Assembly: GCF_047663525.1 (NCBI RefSeq)
Contig: NC_092587.1
Location: 142,409,001 to 142,473,000, forward strand
From: Anas platyrhynchos
Taxonomy: Eukaryota > Chordata > Aves > Anseriformes > Anatidae
DNA: 64,000 nt
Direction: 5' to 3'
Part shown: positions 21,681-34,684 of the stretch, in pieces
How the letters are laid out: the number at the start of each line of letters is the position of its first letter
Position numbering within the stretch: the stretch's first letter is position 1
Translations under genes and position numbers: made by a program
The notes under the pieces: generated by a model
Database searches by the model: none
Seen by the model: the letters and a program-made list of their open reading frames with translations, nothing else
Told to the model about the DNA's origin: nothing

Positions 21681-24323
21681 ACATGGAGACAATCCACCTG
21701 GGAGAGAGAGGGGATGCATGCGAAGGAAACCTTCATTCAGAGCTTATACCTTATTAGATATCTGGGAATCCACTCCATAGCCAAGGCTTCTCTCGCCCAT
21801 GGGCTCCCTAGTGTCTGATAAGGGTGGAATTCACACTGCAGCAGGAGTATAATTCATTTAAAATGTCAGTCAGCCACGACACACTAACTCCATTGGAAAC
21901 TAGGCTTCCAGAATAATTCTGGTATTCATGGAAATGCTTTTTCCCTCATACACTGCAAAGCTTCAGGAGGAACTATGGGTATTTCTCCACCACTCCCAGT
22001 CTCCAAGCGAGCTCTCTTGGAGCTATCGCTGCCCAGCGCTACACCGGGTCTTTCTAGCGACCGCTGCCTTTAGAGCTTTGGAGAGGAAACTTCTTTCCTC
22101 AGAGCTGGGCTCATCAGTCATAACTTGTCTGAAGAGCCAGATTCACAAAAGAACAGCCCATTCCCTTTTAGTCTCTGAAAAAAAAAAAAAAGGCCACATT
22201 TCTCAATGGCTTCCTGGCCAGAAAGAATTGCTGGCTGCTGAGCACTTGTGGAAAAATGCTCTATTGAGAAGTGTAAATGAGAACGGAATCTTTCTGAAAA
22301 CCTGGATCCGACTGGGGACTATCAGCACTTGAAAATTTGGCCCTCGTTGCTTTTGAAATACTTAGCTCTTAAATGAGCAAAATCAGAAGTGACTTTTCAA
22401 AAGCCTCCTGCCTTCATCCCCCCTTATTCCCAGGTAGCACTGAAAATACTTGTGGTATTGATGTCAAGTATTGTGCTCAAACCAGGGAAAAAAAAGACAC
22501 ATTTCAGTTGACTGAATGCTCAGGTTTCCTCTAGATACTGTTTTAATAACAGACTCATTAGAAAATTCCCTGATTATTTGTATTGTCTTCCCATGTTAAA
22601 AGACAGAATGTTATTTCTTAATTTCAATATTATTATTGAATAGGGATAGCTATTCCCTGCAGAATGAGCGTATTATTCTGGTCCACTTGGGGATCTGCAT
22701 TCTTCCTGGCTGCTACATTTCCCTGGGAATGAATGCTAATATCATAACAGGTATTTGACAGAGGTATTAAGAAAAAAAAAATAAATAAAGGAAAAAAAAA
22801 AGAGGTATATCAAGTCATTTGATTAGTGATAAAGAAGGAGAGAGAGATCAACACACGGAGACACATGCAAGCCCTCCCACCAAAGAGAATCCTGTGTAAA
22901 ATGGGACAATTCTGATACCTCATCCTGGCAGAATTTAAGTTAATGCTGCATTTGCCACAGATATGAATGGGAACAGGGTCCCAGTGACAAAGAAAACAAA
23001 ATTTATTTTCCATACAGCTACACAGTGTTGTTGGACTTCAATAGGGTGCTGCAAATACATCCTGGGAGTTAGACTCTGGCTCTGTTAAAAGTCAGGGTTA
23101 CAAGAGATTGCACTGAGATTGTAGGCAGGACAGATCAGATACTACGCGAGCAAGAAGGAAATACAAACCTCACAGAATTAACATATATTGTCACATTCTA
23201 TTAAGGTTTTCTGTAGGGCTAGATCAGATTAAATGCACTGAATCCCAGTCTTCTTACGGCATATGAAAATATTGTCATGGATAGAATTTTTCATTAGTGA
23301 ATAAAATGCAGAATAATGAACAGTAGACAAAAAAGAGAGAAGATGTAAAGCCAATCAAAGGAAGGGCAGATGTTTAAAAAGTCTTTCACTATTCAGGATT
23401 GTGATCCAACAAAAGCAATTATGTTTCTGCTTTCTCAATTTCAAAACAGCAGAAAAGAGCTTTGAGGTTTTTCCAGTGCTTATGGCCTATCTCCACACCG
23501 TTAACTGAACAGAAGGTAACATAATACCAAACATAGCCAAAGGCAACTGATTCCATGCAAAGCTTATAATTTGGGACATCCAGTGAGTTAAAGGGGATCG
23601 TAATCAAGAAGGAGAAATACATATATATATTCAAAAATTGCCAAAGAAATCTATAAGAAGCCTAATTAAATTCCGTTGTAAATCTGGAAGAGGAATCATA
23701 AAAACAAAACAAAAACAGTGCCTACAGGTGGAAATTACACTTGGTAACTGCCCTTTGAACTCATGAAAAAGACAATGTGAGGAATTTTGTCGAGGAACGG
23801 TTGGCATGTGGCGGCAGGAAAACAATGCTCGGTCTTGGCAAAGTGCTGAATATTATTTTTGCTCAAAAATTGTTGTGGTGTTTTCAAATGGATAAATATC
23901 AAAGATGTAATTATAAATACAGTCCACCAGATTCCTCCCTCGGAATCCCTAGCTGTGCGCCTAAACAAAAGTCAGTGAGGCTGAATAGGAGAATATTCAG
24001 TGAATGCAGAGTATGTATGGTCCAAAATGAGGGAGAACAAAGAGAAATGAGACAGAATAGAGAGGGAAAGGGTTCAATGTCAGTCATTCTACATCGTGAG
24101 AGAACCACTTTCTTAACAACAGTATTCTTCCTACATTACCTGATGCACAAGGCCTGATGTAAAGAGATGCTGCTTTCTGCTCAGAGTGCATGTACTGTGC
24201 CCTAATAAAAATGGAGAAGGATGCACGCTGCCCTTTGTAGCAGTCACACGACTTATTAACAGTGTGCAAGTGAAAGGGGTGTGTGGTCTGACACAAGGAC
24301 ACGAAGACACACAATAGAAAGCT

Positions 24324-24374
24324 ATTGAAGTCAGTGGAGATGGTGCCAGGGGTTTCAGCGGGGCTGAGATTTTT
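24324..24374. repeat. Relict of ancient amniote interspersed repeat
   Basis: The run tattgaagtcagtggagatg followed by tttcagcggggctgagattt resembles a short, partly palindromic repeat family common in reptiles and birds with a tgaagtcaatgg core. Degenerate; family not named. Confidence 0.3.
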
Positions 24375-25953
24375 CTCACAGTGTTTTCCTTCCCTGACTT
24401 CTGTTCTGCAGCCCTATTCAGACAACTCAGGATGCTTCCTGCTTCCTTGGCTCCTCCGCCTAGGGAGCAGGAAGCACAAAGCCTCATTTTTGCAGGTAAG
24501 CAGGCAGAATTGCTTCAAGACACCACGTGATTAAACTAGACATGGTCTTTTATGTGCCTAAAATGCAGCTTAGGCAGAGTGTAGGTGCATAGTGAGGGTC
24601 ACATACAGAATGCTGCTAATCTTGATTAGGTGTCTCCCAGGCAGGTACACAGCTAGGTGGGACTTCCTTAGGTGCCCAGTACAGTCCCACTGCATGTGTC
24701 TAGTCAGTCAGCTTCCAGAGGCAGCTACAATGAAAAGAAATGCAGCTTTTCTGCATGAAGAGGAGCTGGGGCCTGTTTTCCCCTGATGTGGAAAGTTCTA
24801 GGGTACAGGAAAAAGGCTTGGACAGAGTGTGGGGCAGGACAGGAGGGATCAGGGAACAAGGCTATTGGTCCTGCCAGGGAAAGAAAGAAAGAGAGGCACC
24901 AGTCACTGTCCCAAGACCCAGACTTCTGCCTCCTTTTCCTATTTCCTTTCTCAGTTTATCCCCCCACCCCCACCCCGCACCAAACACCCAGCTTGCTTTC
25001 TGAGGTACGTGCTAACTAAAAGCTTCTGAACCTGAAGCTGCACAGTTGTGTTAGCTCAGGATCAGCTTACAGTAAAGCAATTCCCCAGCTGGCTTGGAAA
25101 AAGGACAAAACAGGCTCACCTCCATCTGCAAAAGACCATGTTAGCACAGTCTCATACACTCTTGGTTTCAGCATTCGCAGCCACTTCCTTTCAAAAGCAA
25201 CTACTGCTGTCTACCTTTTGTGTGATTGCCTGGCAGCTGGAACACTCTGGGAAATAAAAGTTTTCAGTTCTCTTTAGCCGAAGGTTTGCGAGTCTGTTAA
25301 GGGGACTCTTATTGAGAGACAAGAGGTAGCAGGGGAGAGGACCACATCATGCTTCATAGCGAAGTTAGCGATGGTGCAGCCGAGAAGTCAGGAGTCGTGG
25401 AGCTAAACAGAGCAAAGGCAAGCTGCTGCTTTTGCATGGCATGTAGACAGGCATGGAGTGAAAACCAGGGTTCAGAGCTTCCCATTCTCAGTGGGAATAC
25501 TCATTACCTGCTCCACTCAAGGTAGTCGTTTCTACTCCCTCCAGCTCTATGAACTGTGACTTCGGGGCTTCACAGTAACAAAGCTGATGCAGGGAAAACA
25601 GAAGCACTCTCTCACATTCCCACTCACCTAAATCCTTCTGATGAGACTTCTGTCTTTACATTGCTGTAGAGTCTGCTGAGATAGGTCTGGAGTCCCACTT
25701 CTGGGGCACATATTCAATAGGCTACTAACAAAAAGGAGTGTCACGACAAGCCTCATCCCAAGGGAGAACAGAGATGAGCCACTTGTCTCAGAATGTGTGA
25801 CTGAGGTAGCTAAAGCCAGGATATCCTGGTTCAGAAGCTGACGTTCAGAGACACCCTTAACTGTAGCTCTGTCAGGGAGCAAAAATTCCCCTCATTGGGA
25901 TTTCCTATTTGCTTAAATGGCATTTAGCTTGCTGAGCCCATTCTGAGGTATGT

Positions 25954-25985
25954 TTACATTCATGGGTATGAATGTAATACCCATG
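25954..25985. other. Two overlapping, mutually exclusive hairpins
   Basis: TTACATTCAT (25954-25963) pairs perfectly with ATGAATGTAA (25968-25977). CATGGGTAT (25961-25969) pairs perfectly with ATACCCATG (25977-25985). The second uses bases of the first, so only one stem can form at a time. Confidence 0.85.
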
Positions 25986-28679
25986 TATGAATGGTCTGCT
26001 CTGTCCATGATCCAAACCACAGGAATATATGGCATTCTGGTCCAAGAGATAAGGCGTGTTAGCTCAGGTAGTATAGGCACAGAGCTGAGGGACCAGAGCT
26101 GGGTCACCATACGTGACCAGAGCAGGCATATGTCGCGCTGTGTTTATCTATGCATGGTTGCTTTCTAAGTGCTAGCTCTCCTCCGTCAATGTGCAGGGAA
26201 TTTGAGCTTTATCTACTTGCACACTTTGCTAAAACCTTAGCCCAAGCTTGTGACCTAACTCAGGATTTTATTCGCTGCTGATCACAAAAGCCAGAGTGAG
26301 CACTCTAGCCTGAATCTTCAAATTGCTGGGTCAGTGGAGAGGCAGTCTGTGTGGACACATTCAAGCTCTGTTGAGGGCCAGCTGTTAGCACAAGCAAAGT
26401 GAGAGTGGTGACTTAGGCTGACCTTTGCCCGGGTTATAATGGGCTATTATAACAGCCATTTAACCAGTGTCCTGTGTCCTGGAAAGGCAGGCTGTTTGAT
26501 GACATGAAGTGAGAGGTCAGAGTATCCTCCTCCCAGGATCAGCAGTCTCTCCCCCAGTCACCCAGCGATGTCCAAGTCTGTCTCTCTGCCATGCTTCACT
26601 GCATCCCCCCCACTTCTGAGGGCCAGAGTAGCCCTGGGGACCTGCTCTGCTTTCTCTCCTTTGGAGTAGCAAAACTGGATTCTAGGATGTTGTGAGGCAC
26701 CTCTTGGTCTGTCCTACTCACAGTGTGGAATACTGTCGCATGCTGAGTGCACTAGTCACACAGAAGCTCAGGCTGGGAGACAGAACCAAATATCTGAATG
26801 GTGTTAAAAAAAAAAAAAAAAACAAAACAGTAGAAAGTAATGGCATCTCAAGGCTGCTCCTCAGCATATAGTCACCACCTCATTGCTGAGACAGGTTGGC
26901 TGCCTGGATTCTCTGTCGCTGCTTCACTCCAGAGGACAGCATACCACACCTCACTGCCAGCCTGCCTGACTTTGTCCTGAAGAGAAGGAGTGCTCTGACA
27001 GTCGGGTGGCAGTGTAAGAAGCAGGGCCAATTAAGAAGTGGCCCTTTAAAAAGCCATCCCTTACTACCTCTCAGCTGATAGTTGGTGCTTTCCTGAGTAC
27101 ATGTCATTTTGATCACAGCACCCAGGGGGGCTACAAAGCTCATCAGGACAAATCCATAGGCAAATATCCAGTGTACTCAGAGCTTTAGGTGTCTTACACA
27201 ACACTGTGAATTTTGATTCAAGAGCTAAGCACTGGCTTCCAGGTATCACGTAGATGGCATCATAGCACTGAGGGCTGCTATTAGACGAGCTCTCTTGAAT
27301 TCTGCTGATCGGGGTTAAGATGTGGCTGCACTCAGCCATCTCCAGAAGTTTGTCCCCTTTCTCACTTTCTCCAGAGTTTACTGCCCAATCAGTTTTGCAG
27401 TTTAACTCATTGTCTGATTGCTCCTTGACAACCACTTCCATAAAGCGATCCAAGTTGAAAGAGAAGGGCTTTTGAAGCTGGCCTCTTCTGCACAGCTTCT
27501 TGCAGCATCCTACACAATTTACAAAAGGAGCACGGGGTGCAGCTCAGAGGGATGGAAAGCGTTGCAAGGCTTTCTGTTTCTGGGATTCACGCTGTACTTC
27601 AACAGGTTAGTTATAGTCCCTATGGGGTCTCTTGGAAAGGAACATGGAAAATGCAAAAATACCTCAATTACAACCTTACTCTGCCCCCACTAGACTCCTT
27701 TAAACTGGTTCTGTGGGAACAGATGGCATAGGAATTGGCTCTGTTAGATTTGTACGAGCTGGGAACTCCCTCGTGCCAAGGGAATCCTCGAATGGGGAGA
27801 TTCGGCGGCTCTCCAGCTCTTCCAAAGTGGGTCAAAATGATTTAAGAATCTGGCCCGTTGTGTCCTCGTTTCCTCTGTAAATCAGCTCAAATAACAGGAG
27901 ATGATGGAATGGTAAGAAGGCAGAGAAAATTTTAAAGAGGATCAAAATATGCCATTTTAGCTTTTGTACGTATAAACATGCATAATATGACATTTTGTTT
28001 AGACAGTTATTTAAAAAGAAACTTACAATCTTTTTAATTAAAATGAATGCAAAGGAATAGGCTATAAATATGAACCCAGGAAGGTAGGAGTTGACAGCAT
28101 ACAGCTTTCCAGACTATCTTTTTTTTCAGTCGTTTCAGAATATAATAAAATTTTGTTTTCCTTTGCATTTTTTTTTCACAATGTTGATGTTTGTATTAGA
28201 TAACAGATTAACTGTAGGTGACTTTCATTTTTCTGTATATCATGTCATGTGTCGGAAGCCCTCATTGTACAGACAGCATAGGAACAGTGAATGGGATTAT
28301 AAGAGAAAGGAGAAAGAGGGAGAAAAAGATGGCCATGTGGGAAGATCGTACCTGAATTGTGAATGTGATACTGTCTACACTTGTACTGCTGTTATTATGA
28401 AAATACTGCCGGCTCCAAGCCGGCTCCAAGTCTCATTACCTTACCTTACCTCTGCCATTTCCCCCATTGCCTATTTCGCTTTACCTCTGCTGTCTGTCCA
28501 CCTAACTCGTGAAATGCTAAACAAGTTTTGATATTTACCTGTTTACGATTAAATTGCAAAATGATCTGCTTAGTTCTGTTCTAAATTAAGGTCTGCATTA
28601 AATGTCATAGCATTTATCTTTCATAAAACTAGACAGCAAGGACACTAATTTCCCAGGCACTCAATCACTGCCCTGTGCC

Positions 28680-29420
28680 ACTGGAGAGCAGCTCGGGGAG
28701 GCGCGTGCCCACTGTTCACAGCTCGCTGACAGTGCTGAGGCGGAATCATAAAAGTCAATTAATCATTAAAAGCTGTTACTAGCCTGTATTGAACCGCTCT
28801 GGCGCAAAATGTTAATCAGCCCCGCATCGATACAATAAATTCCTGCAAATTGGAGTGGTCGATAGAGCTGAGGCCTGGCGGATCAATGGGAGGGCACGAG
28901 GCCCCTCCACTGGGCCCCACCAACATGGCTGCCAGGCGGCCGCCATGTCCCTCCTGGACAGCCCAGCACCGCCATTGCCACGGCAACTGCATGTCACCCC
29001 CGGCCCCGCTATCTGGGGCTGAGGTGGGCGCCGATGTGTCACCCTCCTTGATGGCTCTGTCAATAACGCTTAGCAGGGGAGGGCGGCCATGGCCAGCATG
29101 CTGGGGCGGTTTAATCGCTCGAGGCGCTGCATGCCACCGCATACGTGCGGGGCTAAGCAGGGCTGGGGCAGTACAGCCCGCACCATGTGCCATTAACCTG
29201 AGTGCTGCTACCAGAGGAGCATTGTGGGTTAGGAATTTATGCTCTGACGAGTGTAATGTGTTACTCATGAATGGCTGTGGAGTTGTTTATTAATCCCCCA
29301 GGGGCCCCAGGACAGTGTTTTGCTGTGGCCTCTGCTGCGCTGCTGCCAGGCACCCAGAAAATGGCGTCAGCGTGCCCGGGGCTGGTGGTGGTGAGGGAAG
29401 ACGGGAAGGACGGTTCTGCT
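28680..29420. promoter_or_regulatory. Orphan CpG-rich element with YY1 and RFX-like sites
   Basis: The left part (28735-28850) is AT-rich with homeodomain cores (TCAATTAATCATT near 28757) and ATCGAT. The right part is CpG-enriched. It holds YY1-type sites AACATGGC (28922-28929, plus) and ACATGGCGGC (minus, within 28939-28949), AAAATGGC at 29358-29365, and an RFX X-box-like ATTGCC-AC-GGCAAC at 28974-28987. Palindromes GGCCATGGCC (29085-29094) and CCAGCATGCTGG (29093-29104) overlap. This looks like a distal regulatory element or an unannotated promoter; the frame of about 150 codons on each strand is not convincing coding. Confidence 0.5.
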
Positions 29421-32200
29421 TCAGCACCTGCATAGCCCGTTTTCACACATAAACATTGCTGCCTTGAGAATATGAGCTGTATGAGTGAGCCACCCCTGCA
29501 GAGAGATACTTCAGGCCTTTCTTTTTCAAATCAGTCATACATGTTTTGATGTTGGTTACATCCTTGCTGCCCTCATCCCTGGGGCCAGAGTGCACTTCCA
29601 TCCTTCCCACACAGACCTGCCGGCAAGGCTGGGACAAGTGGGAGAGCTGCCAGCACAGAAATGAGCACAGTGGGAAGTACTGCATCCCCAGAGGGAAGGA
29701 CTGCATCCCCAGAGGGAAGGGCTTGGTCCCCAGAGGCCATCTCTACACTGCCCCTGTTCCCTTCTGCTGCTGCTTCTCCCCAGAGAGCAGAGACCCGTGC
29801 CTCCCATCCACAGAGCTGTCGAAGGCTCAGCTGAGCCCAATCCATTTATCTCCCGTTACCGTTATTAAATCTGACCTGCAGTGGGGGGGAAATAGCATTT
29901 TTAGGATTGCAGGATATTAAGAAGCCTCTTTAGAGATGAAAGAAATGCTGGATACTGTTACTCCAGGGAAGGATTGTGTTCTACCAGTTTCATTGTCATT
30001 TAACATAAAACATAAAGGTTAATGCTGAATAAAATAATACCCATGTTGATTATTTTAATAGTCTCAAAGTATAACTTTTTCCCTGGACTGCAGTTATCTA
30101 ATCCATGTGCTGTACATGCACCGGCAGTATTTTGTACTTTTCCACAGCGCTGATATGATGGTTCCATTAAGTTGGGCACCGAGAAGCTATTGTGTGTATC
30201 TCTCGTACAATCGTTCCATACTCTACGGAAAATGGAAAATATACGGATCCAAAGACATGCTAATTCCCAAGGTTTGTACAATTTTAAAGATTAATAAAAA
30301 AGTCCATCTTATTATTATCTGAGTTATAGGAAACATCAAAATAAATTAGGAATCCTGCTGCAAAGAAATCCCCTATTCAACATATTGAGACAGGATGATG
30401 TTATGAGTGTTCAGACAAAGGTAATACAGTGCCTCTACTTAATTGCCCTGACACCTTGCTCAGTTCCTCCAGCTATACTCTGAGAGCTAAAAAAACCCCT
30501 CTCATTGTTATTAATTGTATTCCTTTTTAAATGTAATGTCATATCGCTGCGGGCTGAGCTAATGAAACATACCCATATTACCAAAATAGGCATATTTCTT
30601 TCTGTACAACACATTCTATCAAAACTGTCTGCTAAAGACATTGTGTTAAAGACCTTTCATAGAGCAATATAAAGAATATCTCAGCTACTCCAACATTTCT
30701 ATTACATGATTATTAAAATGCCCAGGAGGACTAAACAATATAGTGTGGATCCAGTTATCATATAAGACTTTAGAAATATTGTTAATTCCTGCCACTGATT
30801 TATGTTAATACTAATGCTAGATTACATGCTGTGGCTACTAAACAGCCACTGCATACCAATTCACACAAAGAGAGTCTCTCTCCACTCTATGGGAGCTGCG
30901 CTCTTCTGTTATAATGAGAATCTGAATTATTTATCTCTCTTTATCCTACAGTAGTTCACTTGACCACAATCACTTTACCCCTGTTTCTACTGCACATCAA
31001 TGCATGTAAACATGACACAATAACAACCACTGCCTTTACATATTTCAGCCACTTTAAATCACATGAAATCAGTCAGAGGATGGAAGCAAAAGTATTGTGC
31101 TTGTGCTGAGCTTGAGAAGGGTATGAGATTAACTAAATGCTAAAATGACACCCCTGTACACACCCACACCACATGTCTCCAGTGTATTTTAAATACAGGT
31201 CCAGTCAACATCATAAACTGAGCAATGCAGAATATTTCCTTTTTGATGGCTCCTGCTGATGGCAGTTTCTTTCAGGTGCCTGCTACCTTTCACAGCTCTT
31301 GCTGGGTGTGAACAGCTCCTCCGCAGTATTTCTACAGACTCACCTACCTGTGAACAAGACTCCAGGAAGAAACAGCGACATAGGTAAGATCAACTACCAG
31401 TCCATTTTGAATGGTCATGTAAGAAGGCTGGGTCCAGTTCCATCTTAGTCCTAATCAAGGGCAGGGATGTGACCAAGGTTCTTTTACATCAGAAATGAGT
31501 AGCACATCTGCTAAGTTACAGGGCAGTCTGTGGCATATTTGTGGAAGTGTTTTTAACCTGTCTGTAACATTTGTTCTACAGTCATTAATCCTGGATTTAT
31601 GCATTATTTGTCATAATGTACTTCACCCCCTTCATATGTGGCACACATGTTTCAGCTGAATTCCCCATGTGATGTTTGCATGTTGCAGCCCCAATGCCTG
31701 CTGTCTCACTTTGCAATTTGGCTGGTCTTGGATCACCAGGAAAACAGGAATCCAGCCTCAATGAATTAGTCCTGAGGACCCTGGTAGAGACTTCTGTGGA
31801 GGGGGCTGGATCTTCTGTTTTCAAAGTAAAGAAGCTCACAGTACATCTGGGGTGCTATTTCAGCAGTATCATACTAGTGCAGTATCATTGTTGCTTCCAT
31901 GCCTTTTGCAAGCATCAATGAAAAGCAGGATGTTCTTGGTCATGGCAAAGGTCCTGTAAGTGGCAGCATGCAGGTTCCCACTGCATACTGCTTTGTGACC
32001 TAGGCTCCAAACAGAGTTAGGTCTTGACACCAGAGACTTTCTTCAGCTTGTCCTCACCCTTTCTGGCTTCTCCACACCTGCACCTGCAATGAGCAGCCAT
32101 CACTATTGCTCTGGAAAGGCAATGGGAGGAAAAATGCTGAAGAGAGAAAAATATGGGGCGTTGTTGTGAGAAACAAACAGTGAAAACAGAAAAATGTGTG
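29421..32200. other. Non-coding desert sequence
   Basis: No gene is supported. It contains a 21-bp tandem repeat at 29680-29736 and long AT-rich unique sequence at 30000-31200. Nothing else is recognised. Confidence 0.5.
29680..29736 (+). repeat. 21-bp tandem repeat, about 2.7 copies
   Basis: The unit ctgcatccccagagggaagg plus one base occurs at 29680-29700 and 29701-29721, with a diverged partial third copy at 29722-29736. Minisatellite-like. Confidence 0.85.
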
Positions 32201-32384
32201 GGAAGGGAAGGGAAGGGAAGGGAAGGGAAGGGAAGGGAAGGGAAGGGAAGGGAAGGGAAGGGAAGGGAAGGGAAGGGAAGGGAAGGGAAGGGAAGGGAAG
32301 GGAAGGGAAGGGAAGGGAAGGGAAGGGAAGGGAAGGGAAGGGAAGGGAAGGGAAGGGAAGGGAAGGGAAGGGAAGGGAAGGGAA
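32201..32384. repeat. (GGAAG)36 pentanucleotide microsatellite (AAGGG type)
   Basis: Thirty-six perfect GGAAG units (32201-32380) plus GGAA, flanked by unique sequence. The plus strand is purely purine with a GGG in every unit, so it can in principle form G-quadruplex or triplex structures. The REGKG-type and PFPSL-type frames across it are artefacts. Confidence 0.98.
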
Positions 32385-33300
32385 AAATCCTTTTAAAGGA
32401 ATGGATTAGGTAGAATGGTTTGTGGGTAGGTGACTGTGTGGAGGTTTGAAACCACAGAGATGGGTATACATGTATGTGTGCCATATTAAAAGCCAGGGTC
32501 ATTGTAAAGATGTGAATCTCAAGGAGAACTGTCATGGTGAAGTCTGAAATACTTTCACCGAAAGAAAGAGATGTGCTTAGGGCCTGTGCTTCTGGACAGC
32601 TGCAGAGAGGACCTTAAAGTCTAGTTGTGTGGAATTTGAAGCTGGAGAGGCTGCTGGATGCTGCAGAGACTGTCTTCATTTCCCCTTCTTGTGTCTGGTT
32701 TGCTTTGCATGCTCTGTGATTATCCACATGTGCTTGGCAAGGTGGGGATGTCTGCTGGTTGATGAGGCTGGAAGAGAAGGGAACATGATATCTCTGACAA
32801 GGGTGGGGGAAAAGAGCAAGGCAGGTGGATTAGAAGTGATGCAGAAACAGTGCAGGCATCCCGGAGACCTGTGTGCATCATGGGATCCTTGGAAATGTGC
32901 TTTGACCCCCTCTGGTGTGAGGAGATGATCCCATTGAACAATGTGACGCTGATCCATCACACCTGCCTAACAAAAACTCTTTCACTCAGCCAATGAAGCC
33001 TACCCCACACACTTCATTTCTGTTACTGATATGCTGCCTGAGAGGTGGGCACTATGAATTCCAACTAGTTGTAATAATCAGTCAGGTGTAGGAAAATACC
33101 TCAAAGATGGTATTTTAATTCAGGAAAACAGGAGATGAGATTTTCTATGGTATAAGTTAGCCTAACTCCAAAGTCTTCAGTGTTGCTGTATTAATTTCTT
33201 ATATCCGACTCATTGGGCTTGGTTGCACTGGTTATCATGATAAACCATTTTTCTTTAGGGGAGCAGAAGTCTGGAGACAGACTTTAACCATCATCATGCT

Positions 33301-33380
33301 AGTCTAAATCTGGAGTAATTCTACTGAGTCTGATACAGTTACACTAGACTTGCAAAGTAAGAAATGAGGTCAGAATCAAG
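33301..33380. repeat. Relict of ancient amniote interspersed repeat
   Basis: Resembles a repeat with the pattern taaatctggagtaa...gag/gtc...agaatc seen widely in reptile genomes. The match is degenerate and based on memory; family unnamed. Confidence 0.35.
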
Positions 33381-33875
33381 TCATAAGGCAAGATGACATT
33401 TAGCATCTATCAGAGTTGATGAACGTTTAACTTGCAATATTTAAAACCACTGGTATCTTAGTCAGATAGGAAAATGCACTCTCTGAGTCCAATTTAACGA
33501 AGTCTAATTTCTAAAACTGAAGCCCAGTTCTCCTAATCTGAGCGACTTTAGATACATATGGGAATATCAAAACATGATTGCCCTGAAACTCAATCTTCTT
33601 CTTTTTAATTAAAGAAAGAATTCTATCCTAGTCACCTGAGAATCTGAAAGATACTCTAAGTATTTGACACTCAGAAGAACTTTTAACAGATAAATTATGA
33701 GGACAAGAGACAAAAGCTACCATCGTTTGTAAAGCAAATCTATGATAAAACTAAAGATACTTTAATAATTCAGGGAAAAAAAAAAAAGAGCTAATCAATC
33801 CTGATCTTCAAATCCTTCCTTCAAGACAAAAATAAACCTATTGCGGGAATTAATTTAAGTTATAGAAAGTTATGA

Positions 33876-33960
33876 CTAGATCTTCAACTGATGCAAATCA
33901 GCATAGCTCCACTGATTTCAATGGACCTTTACCAATATAGGTTAGATGAGAATCTGATTC
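33876..33960. repeat. Relict of ancient amniote interspersed repeat
   Basis: The stretch begins ctagatcttcaactgatgca, then holds aatcagcatagctccactga and a tttcaatgga core. This is close to a short palindromic repeat common in turtles, crocodilians and birds. A second copy of similar type lies about 500 bases upstream. Confidence 0.4.
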
Positions 33961-34684
33961 TCAGATGCTTTGTCATTTTTTCTCCTAAACAACAAATAAA
34001 ATATGTTTTTTAAGCCAACATCTGTCTTAAGTCATCATTTTTCAAACAGCCTGCACTTTCTTTTGCAACAGATCTCCCAGTTTCTCTGTGTTAACATTTT
34101 AGGAGTAACACAAATCTTTAAGAAATTACTTTTTTTTTTTTTTTTTTCAAACCAAGTTGTGCAAGCTGGATAAAATAAATGTCTTGTACTATACACAACA
34201 CCCCCTCCCCCTGTCTTTGAAGGAAGAACTGGACAATGTTAAAGGGTTAATCTTGTTCTGGGATAATTTCTCTGGCGTTATTCAGGCTAGCACAGATAGG
34301 AGCGCACATATATTCCCATACCCTATATTGCTTGGCTGGCTTTTGTTGGAAAAGTTTTATTGGGCACATCCTCTTTTCCATTTTTGAGGTAAGTTCATAG
34401 CCAAAGAGCTTTGTATTGAAAAAGTAGAAGTGAAATACTACTAAGTTATGTAGATCACACTGCGCTCAAAACTCCTCCTATCCCTCCAGGCAAAAACTGT
34501 AAAAACAAATGGTTTTTACAAAAACTCGCAAACTCCAGGCTGACATTGGAGATACTTGCACTGCCACAGGATGCCGGATGGTGCAGACCACAGGTCCTCA
34601 AGTGGTCCTTCATTGCCAGGGTTGGTGTCCTGGGCAGTGCTGGCCCAGCTGCTTGCACAGCGATATGCAGAACCAGATGAGGGA

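Larger units (their letters stand above)
21681..28679. other. Non-coding desert sequence, about 7 kb
   Basis: No gene, RNA gene or young transposon is recognised. Features seen are small: A-rich runs at 22178-22190 and 22770-22801, an A run at 26805-26822, a relict repeat near 24324-24374, a double hairpin at 25954-25985, an 8-bp ATTATAA inverted repeat at 26433-26453, and an 11-bp tandem duplication (CCGGCTCCAAG twice) at 28409-28430. Confidence 0.5.

Noticed and set aside
32017..32535. Frames reading REGKG or PFPSL repeats
   Set aside because: They are readings of the GGAAG array.
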